DNA from: Chloroflexota bacterium
GTDB taxonomy: Bacteria; Chloroflexota; Anaerolineae; Anaerolineales; UBA11579
DNA: 34,744 nt
Direction: 5' to 3'
Assembly: GCA_018662365.1 (NCBI GenBank)
Contig: JABJGH010000002.1
Location: 1-34,744 of the forward strand
Below, piece by piece: positions 22,797 to 31,927 of the stretch; position 1 is the first letter of the stretch; each line of letters begins with the position of its first letter. The notes below the pieces were generated by a model. It saw nothing but the letters and a program-made list of their open reading frames with translations. It had not been told where the DNA came from and did not search any database. The position numbers were made by a program, and so were the translations under genes.

Positions 22797-25418
22797 TTAT
22801 AAATACCCACCTATATCCACGCCCATTGCCCCAAGTTGCCAAAGCGTATTAAATGCAGCTTCCTTCAATTCCCCAGCAGGCCCCTCGCTCACCTTATAGA
22901 TATCAGACACAGCAGCCCTCGCCTTGAAGGGATTAAGCCGCAGGATATCCATTGCCCCCAAAATTTGATCCTCTTTTCCCTCCCTGATTGCTAAAGCCAA
23001 CATATCCCAACTTGCCTGTCCTTCGGACAACCCCATGCCCTGCTCGCCAGCAAAGGTAGTGAGCCAAGGAAGATTAGAAATTTCACCAATTGGCACTGGA
23101 ATTCTAGATACCTTATGCAGATCAGATTCCAAAGCATGAGCAGCCGCATTTCTGACCACCCATTGATCATCATTTAACTCCATATCTCGCAATATATCCT
23201 TAGCCCACAATTCGTCGATCCAGGTCAATCCATAAACGATTGCCCGCCGAATTGAAAAATCTTCCATTTTGCTCCCCTCTCTCAAAAATTCATATCCCTC
23301 TCGTGGGTGGCGTGAAAGCGCTTCGGCAGCCGCCCGCTGGCCCTCATCAGTCGAGTCAAGCAGTATCCCCGCTACCATTTCTAACGCACGGTCTGTGTCG
23401 ATAGCCACCAACGCCATGCAGGCAGCTCGGCTCCCTGTAATATTTCCAGAATTTAACATCTGCCCAAGATCATCCACTGCTTTTTGATCTTGCAATATCC
23501 CACTTCCCAATGCCCCCAAAATATTCACCGAGGTTTTTTCTTCTTTCATTAATTGACGGAAAAGGGCATCCACACCGAGTTGCCCAGAACTGGCAAGGGC
23601 GGTCAATATCCTGCCCCGATACCCCATTGGTAGATCTTCTCGTCGCAATATCCCCACAAATACCCGGAGTAAATTCGACATCCATGAGGGAGTTGGAGAG
23701 GTTTGTGTCGCCCAATGACTCATCATCTGCACCCCGGTTTTCAAGGGGTCATTTTTATCCTTCTCAATCATCATTGGAATCAATTTGCTCACATCTGCTT
23801 TACGACTCAAGAAATTGAGGGTCATTGAATGCCCAGACCATTTTGAGTCAGATATTAATTGATTGCCATCATTTCTTTTTGCAAATCCGTCCCCTGCTAA
23901 ATAACTCAAGATCATCGGGTGACTAAAGCTCAATGATGCATTCGAACGATAATTTAAGACTTTGCTCTCAACCAATTCTGGCAAGATGCGTCGTACCGCT
24001 GAGGTCCGAATTTTATTCTTTTCAGGTTTGTTTTTCTTTTTTTTCTCTTTTTTCTTTGGTTCTTCATCTATAACAGGAGGATCGTCAAATTCGGCTAACA
24101 ACTTCCTCAAATCATCATCCATAAATGGATTTTCATCTTTGACTTCCTCAATTTCTTCTTCAGGCAGAGGGTCAATTTCTTGAGCTGGGGGGTTTCCCTC
24201 AAATTCAGCCACGAATTTCCCAGCCGATTTTCGAGCGATCATGGGATTAGACGAAATCACCATTTGTAAGGCAAGTTGCTGCAACGCCGGAATCGCATTT
24301 TTTATTGTGCTGGTCATCCTGTTTATATAGGCTTCAACCGAATCCGCCAAACTGGGGCCTACTGCGTCTCCCGCATAAACCGCCCATGTTTTTAAGGTGA
24401 TTTCCAAGGGGGAATAATGCTTTTTACCTAGTTTTAGCCAATTCTTAAAAATTAAGGAATCCACCGACTTTGGCAAATTCTCTGCCCATGTCTCATTGAG
24501 CACAAATTGTCCCCAAAGGTCATCCCAGCGATTGAAAAATTCCTCGGTCTGTTCCGCATTCCATGCAGCAAGAGAAACGGGGAATAACCCTAATGGGCCC
24601 ACAGAATAAAGATCTTCAGTAGAGAGGGTCACAACCATCCGTAATTCAGGATATTCATCTCTAAGTTCATTGAGAAAATCTATCACTGGCATTTGCGCAT
24701 TCTTTGGAAGTTCGTCCATCCCATCAATCAGTAGCAATACCGAATTATTTTTGAATATGGTTTGAATATATTTTGGCAGTTGGGATTCCACCAGGGTGGA
24801 TACCTTCTCGGCTAACACCTTATAAAATACATTCAAAGAGTCCCCTAATTTTACGGGGATTTCAAGATCACCTACATGGGCAATAAGAGGCACCATATTT
24901 CGCAGGCTTCCCATCTCGGAATCTCGCCTGGCAACCTGAGCGCATAAGGTGTTGAGGGCAAAACTTTTCCCGATCCCTGGTTTCCCGATGATTGCTAAAT
25001 TTTGTCCAGAATCCAGTGCTTCCGCCATCGATAAACTTTGCAACCCATAAGTAGCCGCCATTTCAGGCCATTCGGGCATATACGGAATGACCAGATCAGC
25101 GATGTCCTCGGTAGGAAGGGGTCCATCAGGAACGACCGGATAGTGGGGAGCCATGATCCTCGGTTCAATCCCAATCTCTGAAAGAGAAAAGAGGGGGGAG
25201 GCCAAATGGTTTTCTTGAACAATAGCAAGGAGGTCTTTTCGATATCGATGTTCTATGGAATTGGAGAATTTGTTTTGATAGATACCAGATTGTTTCGAAA
25301 GGGCATCCTTCGAGGCATCAAATATAGGGCGTGATTGTTTGATCAACCACCATATGATTATCGCGGCTGTAAAACCTAACCAAAAAGAAATTTGATCGAA
25401 AAAAAAATTATCCAGCAT
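22797..25418 (-). CDS. Membrane-anchored NACHT-type STAND ATPase with HEAT-like repeats
   Basis: This 873-residue protein begins with one membrane helix (about 12-27). A signalling-type NTPase module follows, with Walker A GKPGIGKS (145-152) and Walker B V-L-L-L-I-D-G-M-D-E-L (226-236); the D-G-M-D-E-L form is typical of NACHT domains. Next comes a helical part (about 240-400), a charged low-complexity linker with acidic runs and a lysine-rich run (about 405-475), and a C-terminal region (about 560-870) of HEAT-like helical repeats ending G-A-M-G-V-D-I-G-G. STAND proteins usually sense a ligand through their repeats and then oligomerise; bacterial NACHT proteins include anti-phage sensors. 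No effector domain is recognisable here and the neighbours are housekeeping genes, so defence is only one option. It follows the zinc-ribbon gene by 18 bp. Confidence 0.82.
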   Translation of the reverse strand: MLDNFFFDQISFWLGFTAAIIIWWLIKQSRPIFDASKDALSKQSGIYQNKFSNSIEHRYRKDLLAIVQENHLASPLFSLSEIGIEPRIMAPHYPVVPDGPLPTEDIADLVIPYMPEWPEMAATYGLQSLSMAEALDSGQNLAIIGKPGIGKSFALNTLCAQVARRDSEMGSLRNMVPLIAHVGDLEIPVKLGDSLNVFYKVLAEKVSTLVESQLPKYIQTIFKNNSVLLLIDGMDELPKNAQMPVIDFLNELRDEYPELRMVVTLSTEDLYSVGPLGLFPVSLAAWNAEQTEEFFNRWDDLWGQFVLNETWAENLPKSVDSLIFKNWLKLGKKHYSPLEITLKTWAVYAGDAVGPSLADSVEAYINRMTSTIKNAIPALQQLALQMVISSNPMIARKSAGKFVAEFEGNPPAQEIDPLPEEEIEEVKDENPFMDDDLRKLLAEFDDPPVIDEEPKKKEKKKKNKPEKNKIRTSAVRRILPELVESKVLNYRSNASLSFSHPMILSYLAGDGFAKRNDGNQLISDSKWSGHSMTLNFLSRKADVSKLIPMMIEKDKNDPLKTGVQMMSHWATQTSPTPSWMSNLLRVFVGILRREDLPMGYRGRILTALASSGQLGVDALFRQLMKEEKTSVNILGALGSGILQDQKAVDDLGQMLNSGNITGSRAACMALVAIDTDRALEMVAGILLDSTDEGQRAAAEALSRHPREGYEFLREGSKMEDFSIRRAIVYGLTWIDELWAKDILRDMELNDDQWVVRNAAAHALESDLHKVSRIPVPIGEISNLPWLTTFAGEQGMGLSEGQASWDMLALAIREGKEDQILGAMDILRLNPFKARAAVSDIYKVSEGPAGELKEAAFNTLWQLGAMGVDIGGYL

Positions 25419-25436
25419 ATGTTTATCTTTTACCGG

Positions 25437-26138
25437 CTAAACTGAATAAAGCACCCTTCCACAACTGTTACAGCATGTAATCGTGATTGGAGAACGGGCT
25501 TCCTGTGCCTGTGCGGCGGTCAATGTAGATCCGCAGGCAGAGCAAATATCATTTTTTACTTCAGCAACTGCACGACCCCGTTTTTTATCTCTTAACTTAT
25601 TGTACATGCGGAGGTTATCTGGCTCTACATCTTCAAGCACAGTTAGTTTATTTGAATCTAATTTTTCAGATTGTTCAACCAATTTACTACGCTCACCTTT
25701 GAGCAATGCAGTATCTTGAATTTTTTTACTTTTAGCTTTTTCCAGAATCTCATTCTTTTCTTCCGTATGGGCTTGAGAGTCCTCAAAAGCGATCATTTTC
25801 TCTAATTGAATTTCTTCTAGTTTGTTTAAATATCTTCCCAAAGCAGCTGCTTCGTTCTGCAAATCTTCTAACTCCTTGGAGTTTGTGACTGTCCCACTAT
25901 ATAAGGTTTTTTGATTATTATCGATCTTTTGTTGCTGAGTACTCACATCTTCCTCAGCCCGTTTTAGTTCTTTTTGAGTCTTTTCTTGGCTTGCCACCGC
26001 CTGATTATGTTGATCTTCAGCTGCGTTTAACGCTGTATTATCAACAAGGGCAATATCGATCTCATCAATTCTTTTTTTTGCCGCATCAAGGTCACTGTCC
26101 ACTTGCTGAAGTCGATAAAGGTGTAGGGGTTGGCTCAT
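25437..26138 (-). CDS. Coiled-coil protein with C4-type zinc ribbon
   Basis: A 233-residue protein: a long heptad-rich coiled coil (about 5-165), then a C-terminal zinc ribbon with C-S-A-C near residue 202 and a second pair in C-C-N-S-C-G-R-V-L. This is the zf-RING_7 (DUF164/CT398) family, widespread and thought to bind nucleic acid or partner proteins; the function is not established. I place the start at ATG 26138, which follows a very good promoter by 6 nt, rather than at the in-frame 26165 codon that would lie inside the promoter. The NACHT gene follows, probably on the same transcript. Confidence 0.85.
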   Translation of the reverse strand: MSQPLHLYRLQQVDSDLDAAKKRIDEIDIALVDNTALNAAEDQHNQAVASQEKTQKELKRAEEDVSTQQQKIDNNQKTLYSGTVTNSKELEDLQNEAAALGRYLNKLEEIQLEKMIAFEDSQAHTEEKNEILEKAKSKKIQDTALLKGERSKLVEQSEKLDSNKLTVLEDVEPDNLRMYNKLRDKKRGRAVAEVKNDICSACGSTLTAAQAQEARSPITITCCNSCGRVLYSV

Positions 26139-26144
26139 GCCCCG

Positions 26145-26173
26145 ATTATAGAGGCTGATGCCCAAGTTTGCAA
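26145..26173 (-). promoter_or_regulatory. Promoter giving a leaderless zinc-ribbon mRNA
   Basis: Minus strand: TTGCAA (26173-26168), 17 bp, TATAAT (26150-26145), then CGGGGC and the ATG at 26138. The expected transcription start falls on the ATG itself, implying an mRNA with no leader. Confidence 0.7.
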
Positions 26174-26248
26174 GCTTAGGAAGATTTTTATAGAAGGTTC
26201 TTTGATAATCACTTCTTTTTGGTGATTAAATCAGGCAAAGATTATTAA

Positions 26249-26276
26249 TTGGTCGATGGTCGCCCTATGCTAAAAT
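26249..26276 (+). promoter_or_regulatory. Possible promoter of the membrane-protein triplet
   Basis: TTGGTC (26249-26254), 16 bp, TAAAAT (26271-26276), then 6 nt and the ATG at 26283. This repeats the leaderless pattern seen for the divergent zinc-ribbon gene. The match to consensus is moderate. Confidence 0.5.
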
Positions 26277-26282
26277 AAGATT

Positions 26283-27821
26283 ATGGTCTCAAAAAGAGAA
26301 AAAGTTGTCCTTGCCATTTTTATAATCTTGCTCCTCATGCTCATCACGATTCCATTAATTATCGCGTCTCGCTCTGGCGGGGAAACCAATGTGTTTGGAG
26401 GATTTTTATTCAACCCGCTCGATAGCCATTCCTATATTTCCAAAATGCGTCAAGGATTTCAAGGGAGCTGGACATTTAAATTAGCCTACACTTTAGAACC
26501 AGCAGATGGCGCTTTTATTAATATTTTTTATCTCTTTTTAGGTCATATCGCTCGCTGGTTCTCATTACCCTTAGTTTTTACATTTCATTTATTTAGACTT
26601 TTATTTTCAGCCCTAATGTTTTGGGTCTTATTCACATTCACCGCTAAGATTTTTTCCAATAAAACCTGGCGCTGGACTGCCTTTGTTCTGGCTTCCATTG
26701 GAAGTGGATTAGGTTGGCTGGGGATTCCCTTCGATCTAGTCGCCTCAGACCTTTGGGTAGCCGAGATGTTCCCCTTCCTCTCAGCGAACACAAACGCCCA
26801 TTTCCCCATCGCCCTTGCCCTCCAACTTTGGATATTAATGCCCAGAGAAAATGAACATATTACTTGGTCAAAGGGAATTAAACTCAGTTTAGCCATTTTC
26901 ATCCTAACAATAATTTCCCCCTTCGGAATTGTCTTGATCCTGGCTGTAAAAATAGGTTTACTCATCTTGCGCTGGCTAAGAAAAACAGACTGGCAAATTA
27001 TTTTAAAAGAGGTAATCATCATCGGTCTTTTTTCAGGCCCCCTCCTCATATATTACTTATGGATTAGCCGCGATCATCCGGTCTTATCTATTTGGAGTAG
27101 TCAAAACTTAACGTTTTCTCCTCCCCCATGGGATCTGATCATTTCCCTTTCCCCCGCTCTGATCATTGCATTTTTTGCTGTAAAAAAGTTTTGGAGGACA
27201 GATCGAAAAGAAGTCCAAACTTTGCTCGTCTGGATGATTGTTTGCATACTCCTGGTTTATATTCCCTTTAGCCTTCAACGCAGGTTCCTCCAAGGATTAT
27301 TTATCCCCATATCCCTTTTGGCGATCTTTGGTTTTGAAGCTTGGTTTGAAAAATCCCCCAAATACAAAAAAGTTTCATTAATGCTTCTGTTCTTTTTAGT
27401 AGTACCAACAAATTTACTCTTATTGCTCACCGCGCTCTTCGGTGTTCAAAGGCATGCCCCCGAGTTTTATTTATCAAGGGATGAACAGGTCGCGATGGTA
27501 TGGATCAATGAAAATGTGTCCGTTGAAGCCCATTTTCTTGCTAGTGCAGATATCGGCTCCTATATCCCCAGCATCAGCCAGGTATTCGTATATTATGGAC
27601 ATCCCTTTGAAACTATTGATGCAGAGAATAAACTCCAATTGCTCGAAGATTTTTATTCCGGGAAAATTTCTGATCCCGAAAGCTGGTTGGAGCAATCGGA
27701 TATCGAATACATATTTTATGGCCCAAAAGAACAATCGATCGGACAACTCTCCAAGATGTTACCCATCATGGAAATTTATCGATCGGGTGATGTGAGTATT
27801 TTCCAGGTCATTGATGAATAA
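26283..27821 (+). CDS. Polytopic membrane protein, paralogue of the 29847 gene
   Basis: A 512-residue protein with about ten or more hydrophobic helices and a C-terminal soluble part (about 400-512). I do not recognise a named family with certainty; the layout resembles GT-C type membrane glycosyltransferases or their relatives. It shares an order of motifs with the protein at 29847: G-x-x-x-V-F-G-G-F near the first loop, D-S-H-S-Y-I-S-K-M (D-G-N-S-Y-L-A-K-M in the other), F-H-L-F-R, G-S-G-L-G-W-L, the S-L-Q-R-R-F-L-Q-G loop (S-V-Q-R-R-L-A-E-G), and near the end I-E-Y-I-F-Y-G-P-K-E-Q-S (V-D-Y-L-I-W-G-P-H-E-Q-S). These shared points mark likely functional sites. It overlaps the next gene by 8 bp. 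Confidence 0.75.
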   Translation: MVSKREKVVLAIFIILLLMLITIPLIIASRSGGETNVFGGFLFNPLDSHSYISKMRQGFQGSWTFKLAYTLEPADGAFINIFYLFLGHIARWFSLPLVFTFHLFRLLFSALMFWVLFTFTAKIFSNKTWRWTAFVLASIGSGLGWLGIPFDLVASDLWVAEMFPFLSANTNAHFPIALALQLWILMPRENEHITWSKGIKLSLAIFILTIISPFGIVLILAVKIGLLILRWLRKTDWQIILKEVIIIGLFSGPLLIYYLWISRDHPVLSIWSSQNLTFSPPPWDLIISLSPALIIAFFAVKKFWRTDRKEVQTLLVWMIVCILLVYIPFSLQRRFLQGLFIPISLLAIFGFEAWFEKSPKYKKVSLMLLFFLVVPTNLLLLLTALFGVQRHAPEFYLSRDEQVAMVWINENVSVEAHFLASADIGSYIPSISQVFVYYGHPFETIDAENKLQLLEDFYSGKISDPESWLEQSDIEYIFYGPKEQSIGQLSKMLPIMEIYRSGDVSIFQVIDE

Positions 27822-29850
27822 ACTAAACAATACCCAATTCCTCCGACGATATGGGTGGGTCTTTTTAATTCCTGTTTTATTATTTATCCCCTCGATCGGT
27901 GGTTTTGCCTTTCCATCAGAGGACAGTTTGTTTTCTGATATAGCCATCTCGCATTATCCAAATGCTGTGTTTCTAAAAAACACCCTTCTTGAATTCAAAA
28001 CGATCCCCTTATGGTCTGATTCGATTCTGGGTGGTTTTCCCTTCGCAGCAAATCCTTTATCCGGCCTTTGGTACCCATTTGGTTGGTTGGCATTAATTTT
28101 TCCTTTGCCGTTGGGTTTTAATTTGCTTGTCATCGCTCATATTGTTTTTGGAGCAATCGGCGTATCCTTCCTAATTAGAAAGTTGGGTCTTTCCGATAGC
28201 ACCGCTATTTTCGGCGCTCTCGCATTCTTACTAATGCCAAAAATCTTTGCCCATTACGGTGCAGGGCACCTCACCTTAGCTTATGCAATCCCATGGACCC
28301 CATGGTTGCTGCTTGCTGTCCTGACAAACAATAAGAAATGGTATGCTCAACCAGGGTTGATCCTCGGTTTGATCTTCCTTGTAGATGTCAGGTGGGCCGC
28401 CTATGCAGGCATATTATGGGTCGCATGGGAAATATTTCAAAATAAATCTCAATGGGGGGCTTGGGGCAAGAAACTCATTTCCCAAATTGCTCTGGCAATC
28501 CTAATTGCTGCCCCCCTTGCGATCCCATTCCTCGAATATTTGAAATTATCAACCCGCAGTATCTTAGAATCCAAAGATGTCCTAAGTTTTTCATTGCCCC
28601 CCATAAGGCTTTTAGGTTTAATATTCCCGGATCTTGGGGGCTTTCATGAGTTCGCCATCTATAGTGGCGCGATAATCTTAATCCTTGCAATAATTGCTCC
28701 CCTCATCAAGACGCTCAGAAAAGAAATTTCTTTTTGGTTCGGTCTAGTAATCCTTCCACTAATATTCTCCCTCGGAGAATTCTTCCCCGGCTTAAACCTT
28801 TTATCCACACTCCCTGGTTTTTCTTTACTCCGTGTGCCACCTAGGGCATTATTCCTAACTGGTATCGGGCTTATCATTCTCGCAGCCTATGCTTTGGATT
28901 ATTTGACCGGGAAGTCCCTCGAATTGAAAGAAAAGAAAAGTATCCGTCTTGCACTCCTTTCTCTTATTAGTTTCTCGCTTTCCACACTTGCTGGTCTTTG
29001 GTTTGCAACCAAAGAAATGAGCATAAATTATGTTTGGGGAGCTGTATTCCTCCTTCTTTCTTATTCCTGGGTATTAAGTTTTATTGCAAATAAAATAACC
29101 CCCAAACTCTGGAGTAGAGGTGTGTTCTTAATCCTTCTGATTGATTTGCTATTCGTTGCCCAGGCAGGCTTTGTCTTAAAACCAAACGAAGTTGTGCTTT
29201 CAGACGGGCAAGCTGCCGCCAAATATATCTCTATCCAAACGGGGAGTTATCGGGTTTATTCTCCTTCATATAGTATTTCCCAGCAAACAGCAGCCCAATT
29301 TGGGCTTCACTTAGCAGACGGTGTCGATCCAATGCAGCGCATCAATTATGTGGATTATATGGACTCTGCCACCAATATCCAGCGTGAGGGTTACAGTATC
29401 ACCCTCCCACCTTTTGCAGATGAAGACCTTTCTACCAGCAATCAATCCTATATCCCCGACCCAATCCTCTTGGGCGCTATTGGTGTGAAATATATTGTCT
29501 CAGAATTTCCATTACCCTTTGGAGAAGTGGCGAGGTTTGGAGACACTCGAATTTATCAGATTGAGGCATCCGAACCCTACCTTTCAGGGTCTCCTAATAT
29601 AATTTCTCTAACTGGAACAGCCCCAGGAGTTTTCCTGCCAGAATTAAGCTATCCTGGCTGGCAGGCATGGGTAGACAGGGAACAGGTGGAAATAGAAGTG
29701 CTCGACCCTTTATTTAGTGGTGTCTATCTCGAGGAAGGCACACATGAGGTTGTATTTAAGTTCCGCCCAAATTCTGTTTATTGGGGTCTGGGATTAGGGG
29801 TTCTAGGAATTTTCTCTTTATTCGTATGGCAAATTAGGCAAAGGCAATGA
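27814..29850 (+). CDS. YfhO-like polytopic membrane protein
   Basis: A 678-residue protein with about a dozen membrane helices and a C-terminal soluble domain (about 450-650) before a last helix. Features typical of YfhO-type proteins are an early first-loop acidic pair (S-E-D-S-L-F-S-D), the D-x-x-x-x-x-Y-P loop, the segment R-V-P-P-R-A-L-F near 340, and a C-terminal region with Y-P-G-W-Q-A-W-V-D and a closing F-x-F-R-P-x-S-x-x-W-G. YfhO relatives are linked to glycosylation of lipoteichoic acid or other envelope polymers, but the substrate here is unknown. I start at ATG 27814, overlapping the previous gene's stop, rather than the TTG 27811. It also overlaps the next gene (ATGA). Confidence 0.75.
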   Translation: MNKLNNTQFLRRYGWVFLIPVLLFIPSIGGFAFPSEDSLFSDIAISHYPNAVFLKNTLLEFKTIPLWSDSILGGFPFAANPLSGLWYPFGWLALIFPLPLGFNLLVIAHIVFGAIGVSFLIRKLGLSDSTAIFGALAFLLMPKIFAHYGAGHLTLAYAIPWTPWLLLAVLTNNKKWYAQPGLILGLIFLVDVRWAAYAGILWVAWEIFQNKSQWGAWGKKLISQIALAILIAAPLAIPFLEYLKLSTRSILESKDVLSFSLPPIRLLGLIFPDLGGFHEFAIYSGAIILILAIIAPLIKTLRKEISFWFGLVILPLIFSLGEFFPGLNLLSTLPGFSLLRVPPRALFLTGIGLIILAAYALDYLTGKSLELKEKKSIRLALLSLISFSLSTLAGLWFATKEMSINYVWGAVFLLLSYSWVLSFIANKITPKLWSRGVFLILLIDLLFVAQAGFVLKPNEVVLSDGQAAAKYISIQTGSYRVYSPSYSISQQTAAQFGLHLADGVDPMQRINYVDYMDSATNIQREGYSITLPPFADEDLSTSNQSYIPDPILLGAIGVKYIVSEFPLPFGEVARFGDTRIYQIEASEPYLSGSPNIISLTGTAPGVFLPELSYPGWQAWVDREQVEIEVLDPLFSGVYLEEGTHEVVFKFRPNSVYWGLGLGVLGIFSLFVWQIRQRQ

Positions 29851-31460
29851 TTGAAAAAAATGAACGCCGCTGGCTGCTCCTCTTTGGTTTAGTAGTTGTT
29901 TTGATCACTAGCATTCCCTATCTCATCGGTTTTGCCACCCAGGGAGAGGAGTGGGTATTTTCTGGCTTTATCATTGGTGTCGAAGATGGAAACTCATATT
30001 TGGCAAAAATGTTTTCCGGTTATTCAGGGGATTGGTTATTCAAAACTCCCTATACAAATTTTCCCCAAGAAGGATTATTAACCTACCTCCCCTATTTGAT
30101 ATTAGGGAAGCTCACCTCTCCGCCCGCTCAACAAGAACAAATGATTGCCCTATTCCATTTATTCAGAGTTTTTAGTGGCCTATTAATGGTTGGCGCAAGT
30201 TACGCGTTTATCTCGCTGTTCATTAAAAAGATAGTTTTGCGCCGTTGGGCCACCGCCTTGGCCGTATTGGGAGGGGGGTTGGGTTGGCTTCTTATCGTAT
30301 TGGGGAAAAGTGATCTTTTTGGCTCCCTGCCCTTAGAATTTTACTCCCCAGAGTCTTTTGGGTTTCTTTCCTTATTTAGCCTCCCACATTTGGCCCTAGC
30401 GCGTGCCTTATTGCTTTGGGGTTTGCTCTGGTATCTAAAAGAAATTCCTCAAGCATCAAAATCCTCCCTTTGGCAAAAAGACAAGGTGGGTATAAAGATC
30501 GGTTTATTATGGTTATTCATGGGGTTCTTTCAACCACTATATATCGTGGTGGGTATCGGACTCATTACCGCACATCTGTTGGCCCTTAGCATCTTGGCTT
30601 GGCGGAAAACCATCTCATGGAACCAATGCATAGCTTTTTCTCGCCGATTAATTTGGATCGCAATTGTCAGCGCCCCCATGCTCGTTTATAACCTCATCAT
30701 TTTTTCAACGGATCCCTTTGCTAAAGCCTGGACCGCACAAAATACAATTGCCTCCCCCCATATTTTCCATTATTTACTTGCGTATATATTGCTCCTTCCC
30801 TTTGCATTTATGGGGTTAAAAAGATTCTATTCAACAGATCGAATAAGAGCTTCTTTTTTTCTGGCTTGGGGCTTAGTGTTGCCATTTTGGGTGTATGCCC
30901 CCGTGAGTGTTCAAAGGCGTTTGGCAGAGGGATTTTGGGTAGCTTTAGTCATCTCCGCGATCTATTATTTGGATGCTCAAAAAGAAAAACCCCTTTGGTT
31001 TCAAAAACCATCAATATTATTATTTGGTTTCATATCTACCCTCTTCATACTTATTGGAGCAACTAATCAAGTCCTCGTTCCCAACGAACCGTTATTTAGG
31101 AAAGCGGATGAGATATCCTTCTACCAGGATATACGCGGGCTTGTTGAGGAGAAATCAACCATTCTGGCATCCTTCAAGACCAGCAATCTGCTCCCCGCCT
31201 ATCTCCCCGTCCAGGTAATCATCGGCCATGGGCCCGAAAGCATTAATCACCAAGAACTTCTGCCCCAAGTAGAAAGGTTTTATTCTGCTGGAATAGAGGC
31301 CTATAATCAGGATCTTTTGTCAAATAACAATGTGGATTACCTTATTTGGGGCCCCCATGAGCAAAGCCTGGGAAATTTCAAACCTCACAACACAAATTAC
31401 TTATCCTTAGTCTATGAGAATAACGGCTATTATTTATTTGAAGTCACAGATTTGGATTGA
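29847..31460 (+). CDS. Polytopic membrane protein, paralogue of the 26283 gene
   Basis: A 537-residue multi-spanning protein, homologous along its length to the product of 26283-27821 but well diverged; the shared motifs are listed in that entry. A soluble C-terminal part (about 420-537) follows the last helices. Its ATG overlaps the YfhO-like stop as ATGA, so the three proteins should be made together. No catalytic motif can be named with confidence. A GT-C glycosyltransferase-like role in building an envelope glycan is a guess from topology and context. Confidence 0.75.
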   Translation: MIEKNERRWLLLFGLVVVLITSIPYLIGFATQGEEWVFSGFIIGVEDGNSYLAKMFSGYSGDWLFKTPYTNFPQEGLLTYLPYLILGKLTSPPAQQEQMIALFHLFRVFSGLLMVGASYAFISLFIKKIVLRRWATALAVLGGGLGWLLIVLGKSDLFGSLPLEFYSPESFGFLSLFSLPHLALARALLLWGLLWYLKEIPQASKSSLWQKDKVGIKIGLLWLFMGFFQPLYIVVGIGLITAHLLALSILAWRKTISWNQCIAFSRRLIWIAIVSAPMLVYNLIIFSTDPFAKAWTAQNTIASPHIFHYLLAYILLLPFAFMGLKRFYSTDRIRASFFLAWGLVLPFWVYAPVSVQRRLAEGFWVALVISAIYYLDAQKEKPLWFQKPSILLFGFISTLFILIGATNQVLVPNEPLFRKADEISFYQDIRGLVEEKSTILASFKTSNLLPAYLPVQVIIGHGPESINHQELLPQVERFYSAGIEAYNQDLLSNNNVDYLIWGPHEQSLGNFKPHNTNYLSLVYENNGYYLFEVTDLD

Positions 31461-31497
31461 TACGTCCTGCCCGAAAGTACAAATGAGTGAATTACCC

Positions 31498-31503
31498 TAT
31501 AAT
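31498..31503 (+). promoter_or_regulatory. Possible -10 box for the small gene at 31540
   Basis: TATAAT lies 36 bp before the ATG with a CGGAG ribosome site at 31529-31533 between them. No good -35 box is visible at 16-18 bp. Confidence 0.35.
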
Positions 31504-31539
31504 AAGACTACAAGAGTCAAATCTGAAACGGAGTACCAA

Positions 31540-31869
31540 ATGACTGAAGAGAATGAAAATATTGAAAATGATGAAAATAACGTTTTTACAAATGCCAAAA
31601 CACTTTTAGACCTTTTAGTGGTTCAATTACCCGAGCGGTCGATAAGTTTTATGTTGGATGATGATCTGTTTGCGTCGGTTGAAGCCCTTGTTGCTTTGGC
31701 AGAAGAAAAAATTCCTAAAAATATGCCTAAAATTCAGGCCGCTGCTTTAGAGGCATTAAAACCTTTGCTTGAACAATCCCCAAATAGCTATGTCAACATG
31801 AATTTAAACGAAGAGGATATCAAAGCAATGGCAAAGTTGCTTGAGTATGTCGAGCGAGAATTAAAATAA
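31540..31869 (+). CDS. Small acidic hypothetical protein
   Basis: A 109-residue acidic protein I do not recognise. It starts with a Glu/Asn-rich tail (about 1-18), then appears largely helical, with L-L-D-L-L-V-V-Q-L-P and a later A-M-A-K-L-L-E-Y-V-E-R-E-L. There is no signal peptide, membrane helix or cysteine. I start at ATG 31540, which has CGGAG at a good distance, and not at earlier in-frame codons that would overlap the membrane-protein gene. It has its own terminator, so it is a real, probably single-gene unit. Confidence 0.7.
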   Translation: MTEENENIENDENNVFTNAKTLLDLLVVQLPERSISFMLDDDLFASVEALVALAEEKIPKNMPKIQAAALEALKPLLEQSPNSYVNMNLNEEDIKAMAKLLEYVERELK

Positions 31870-31896
31870 AAGAATTTATAGAAATAGCACATCTCG

Positions 31897-31920
31897 GGCG
31901 GTCTTTTGACCGCCTTTTTT
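31897..31920 (+). terminator. Terminator of the small acidic gene
   Basis: GGCGGTC (31897-31903) and GACCGCC (31908-31914) form a 7-bp stem with a TTTT loop and run into six Ts. It lies between the small gene and the convergent lysE-type gene. Confidence 0.9.
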
Positions 31921-31927
31921 ATTTCCC

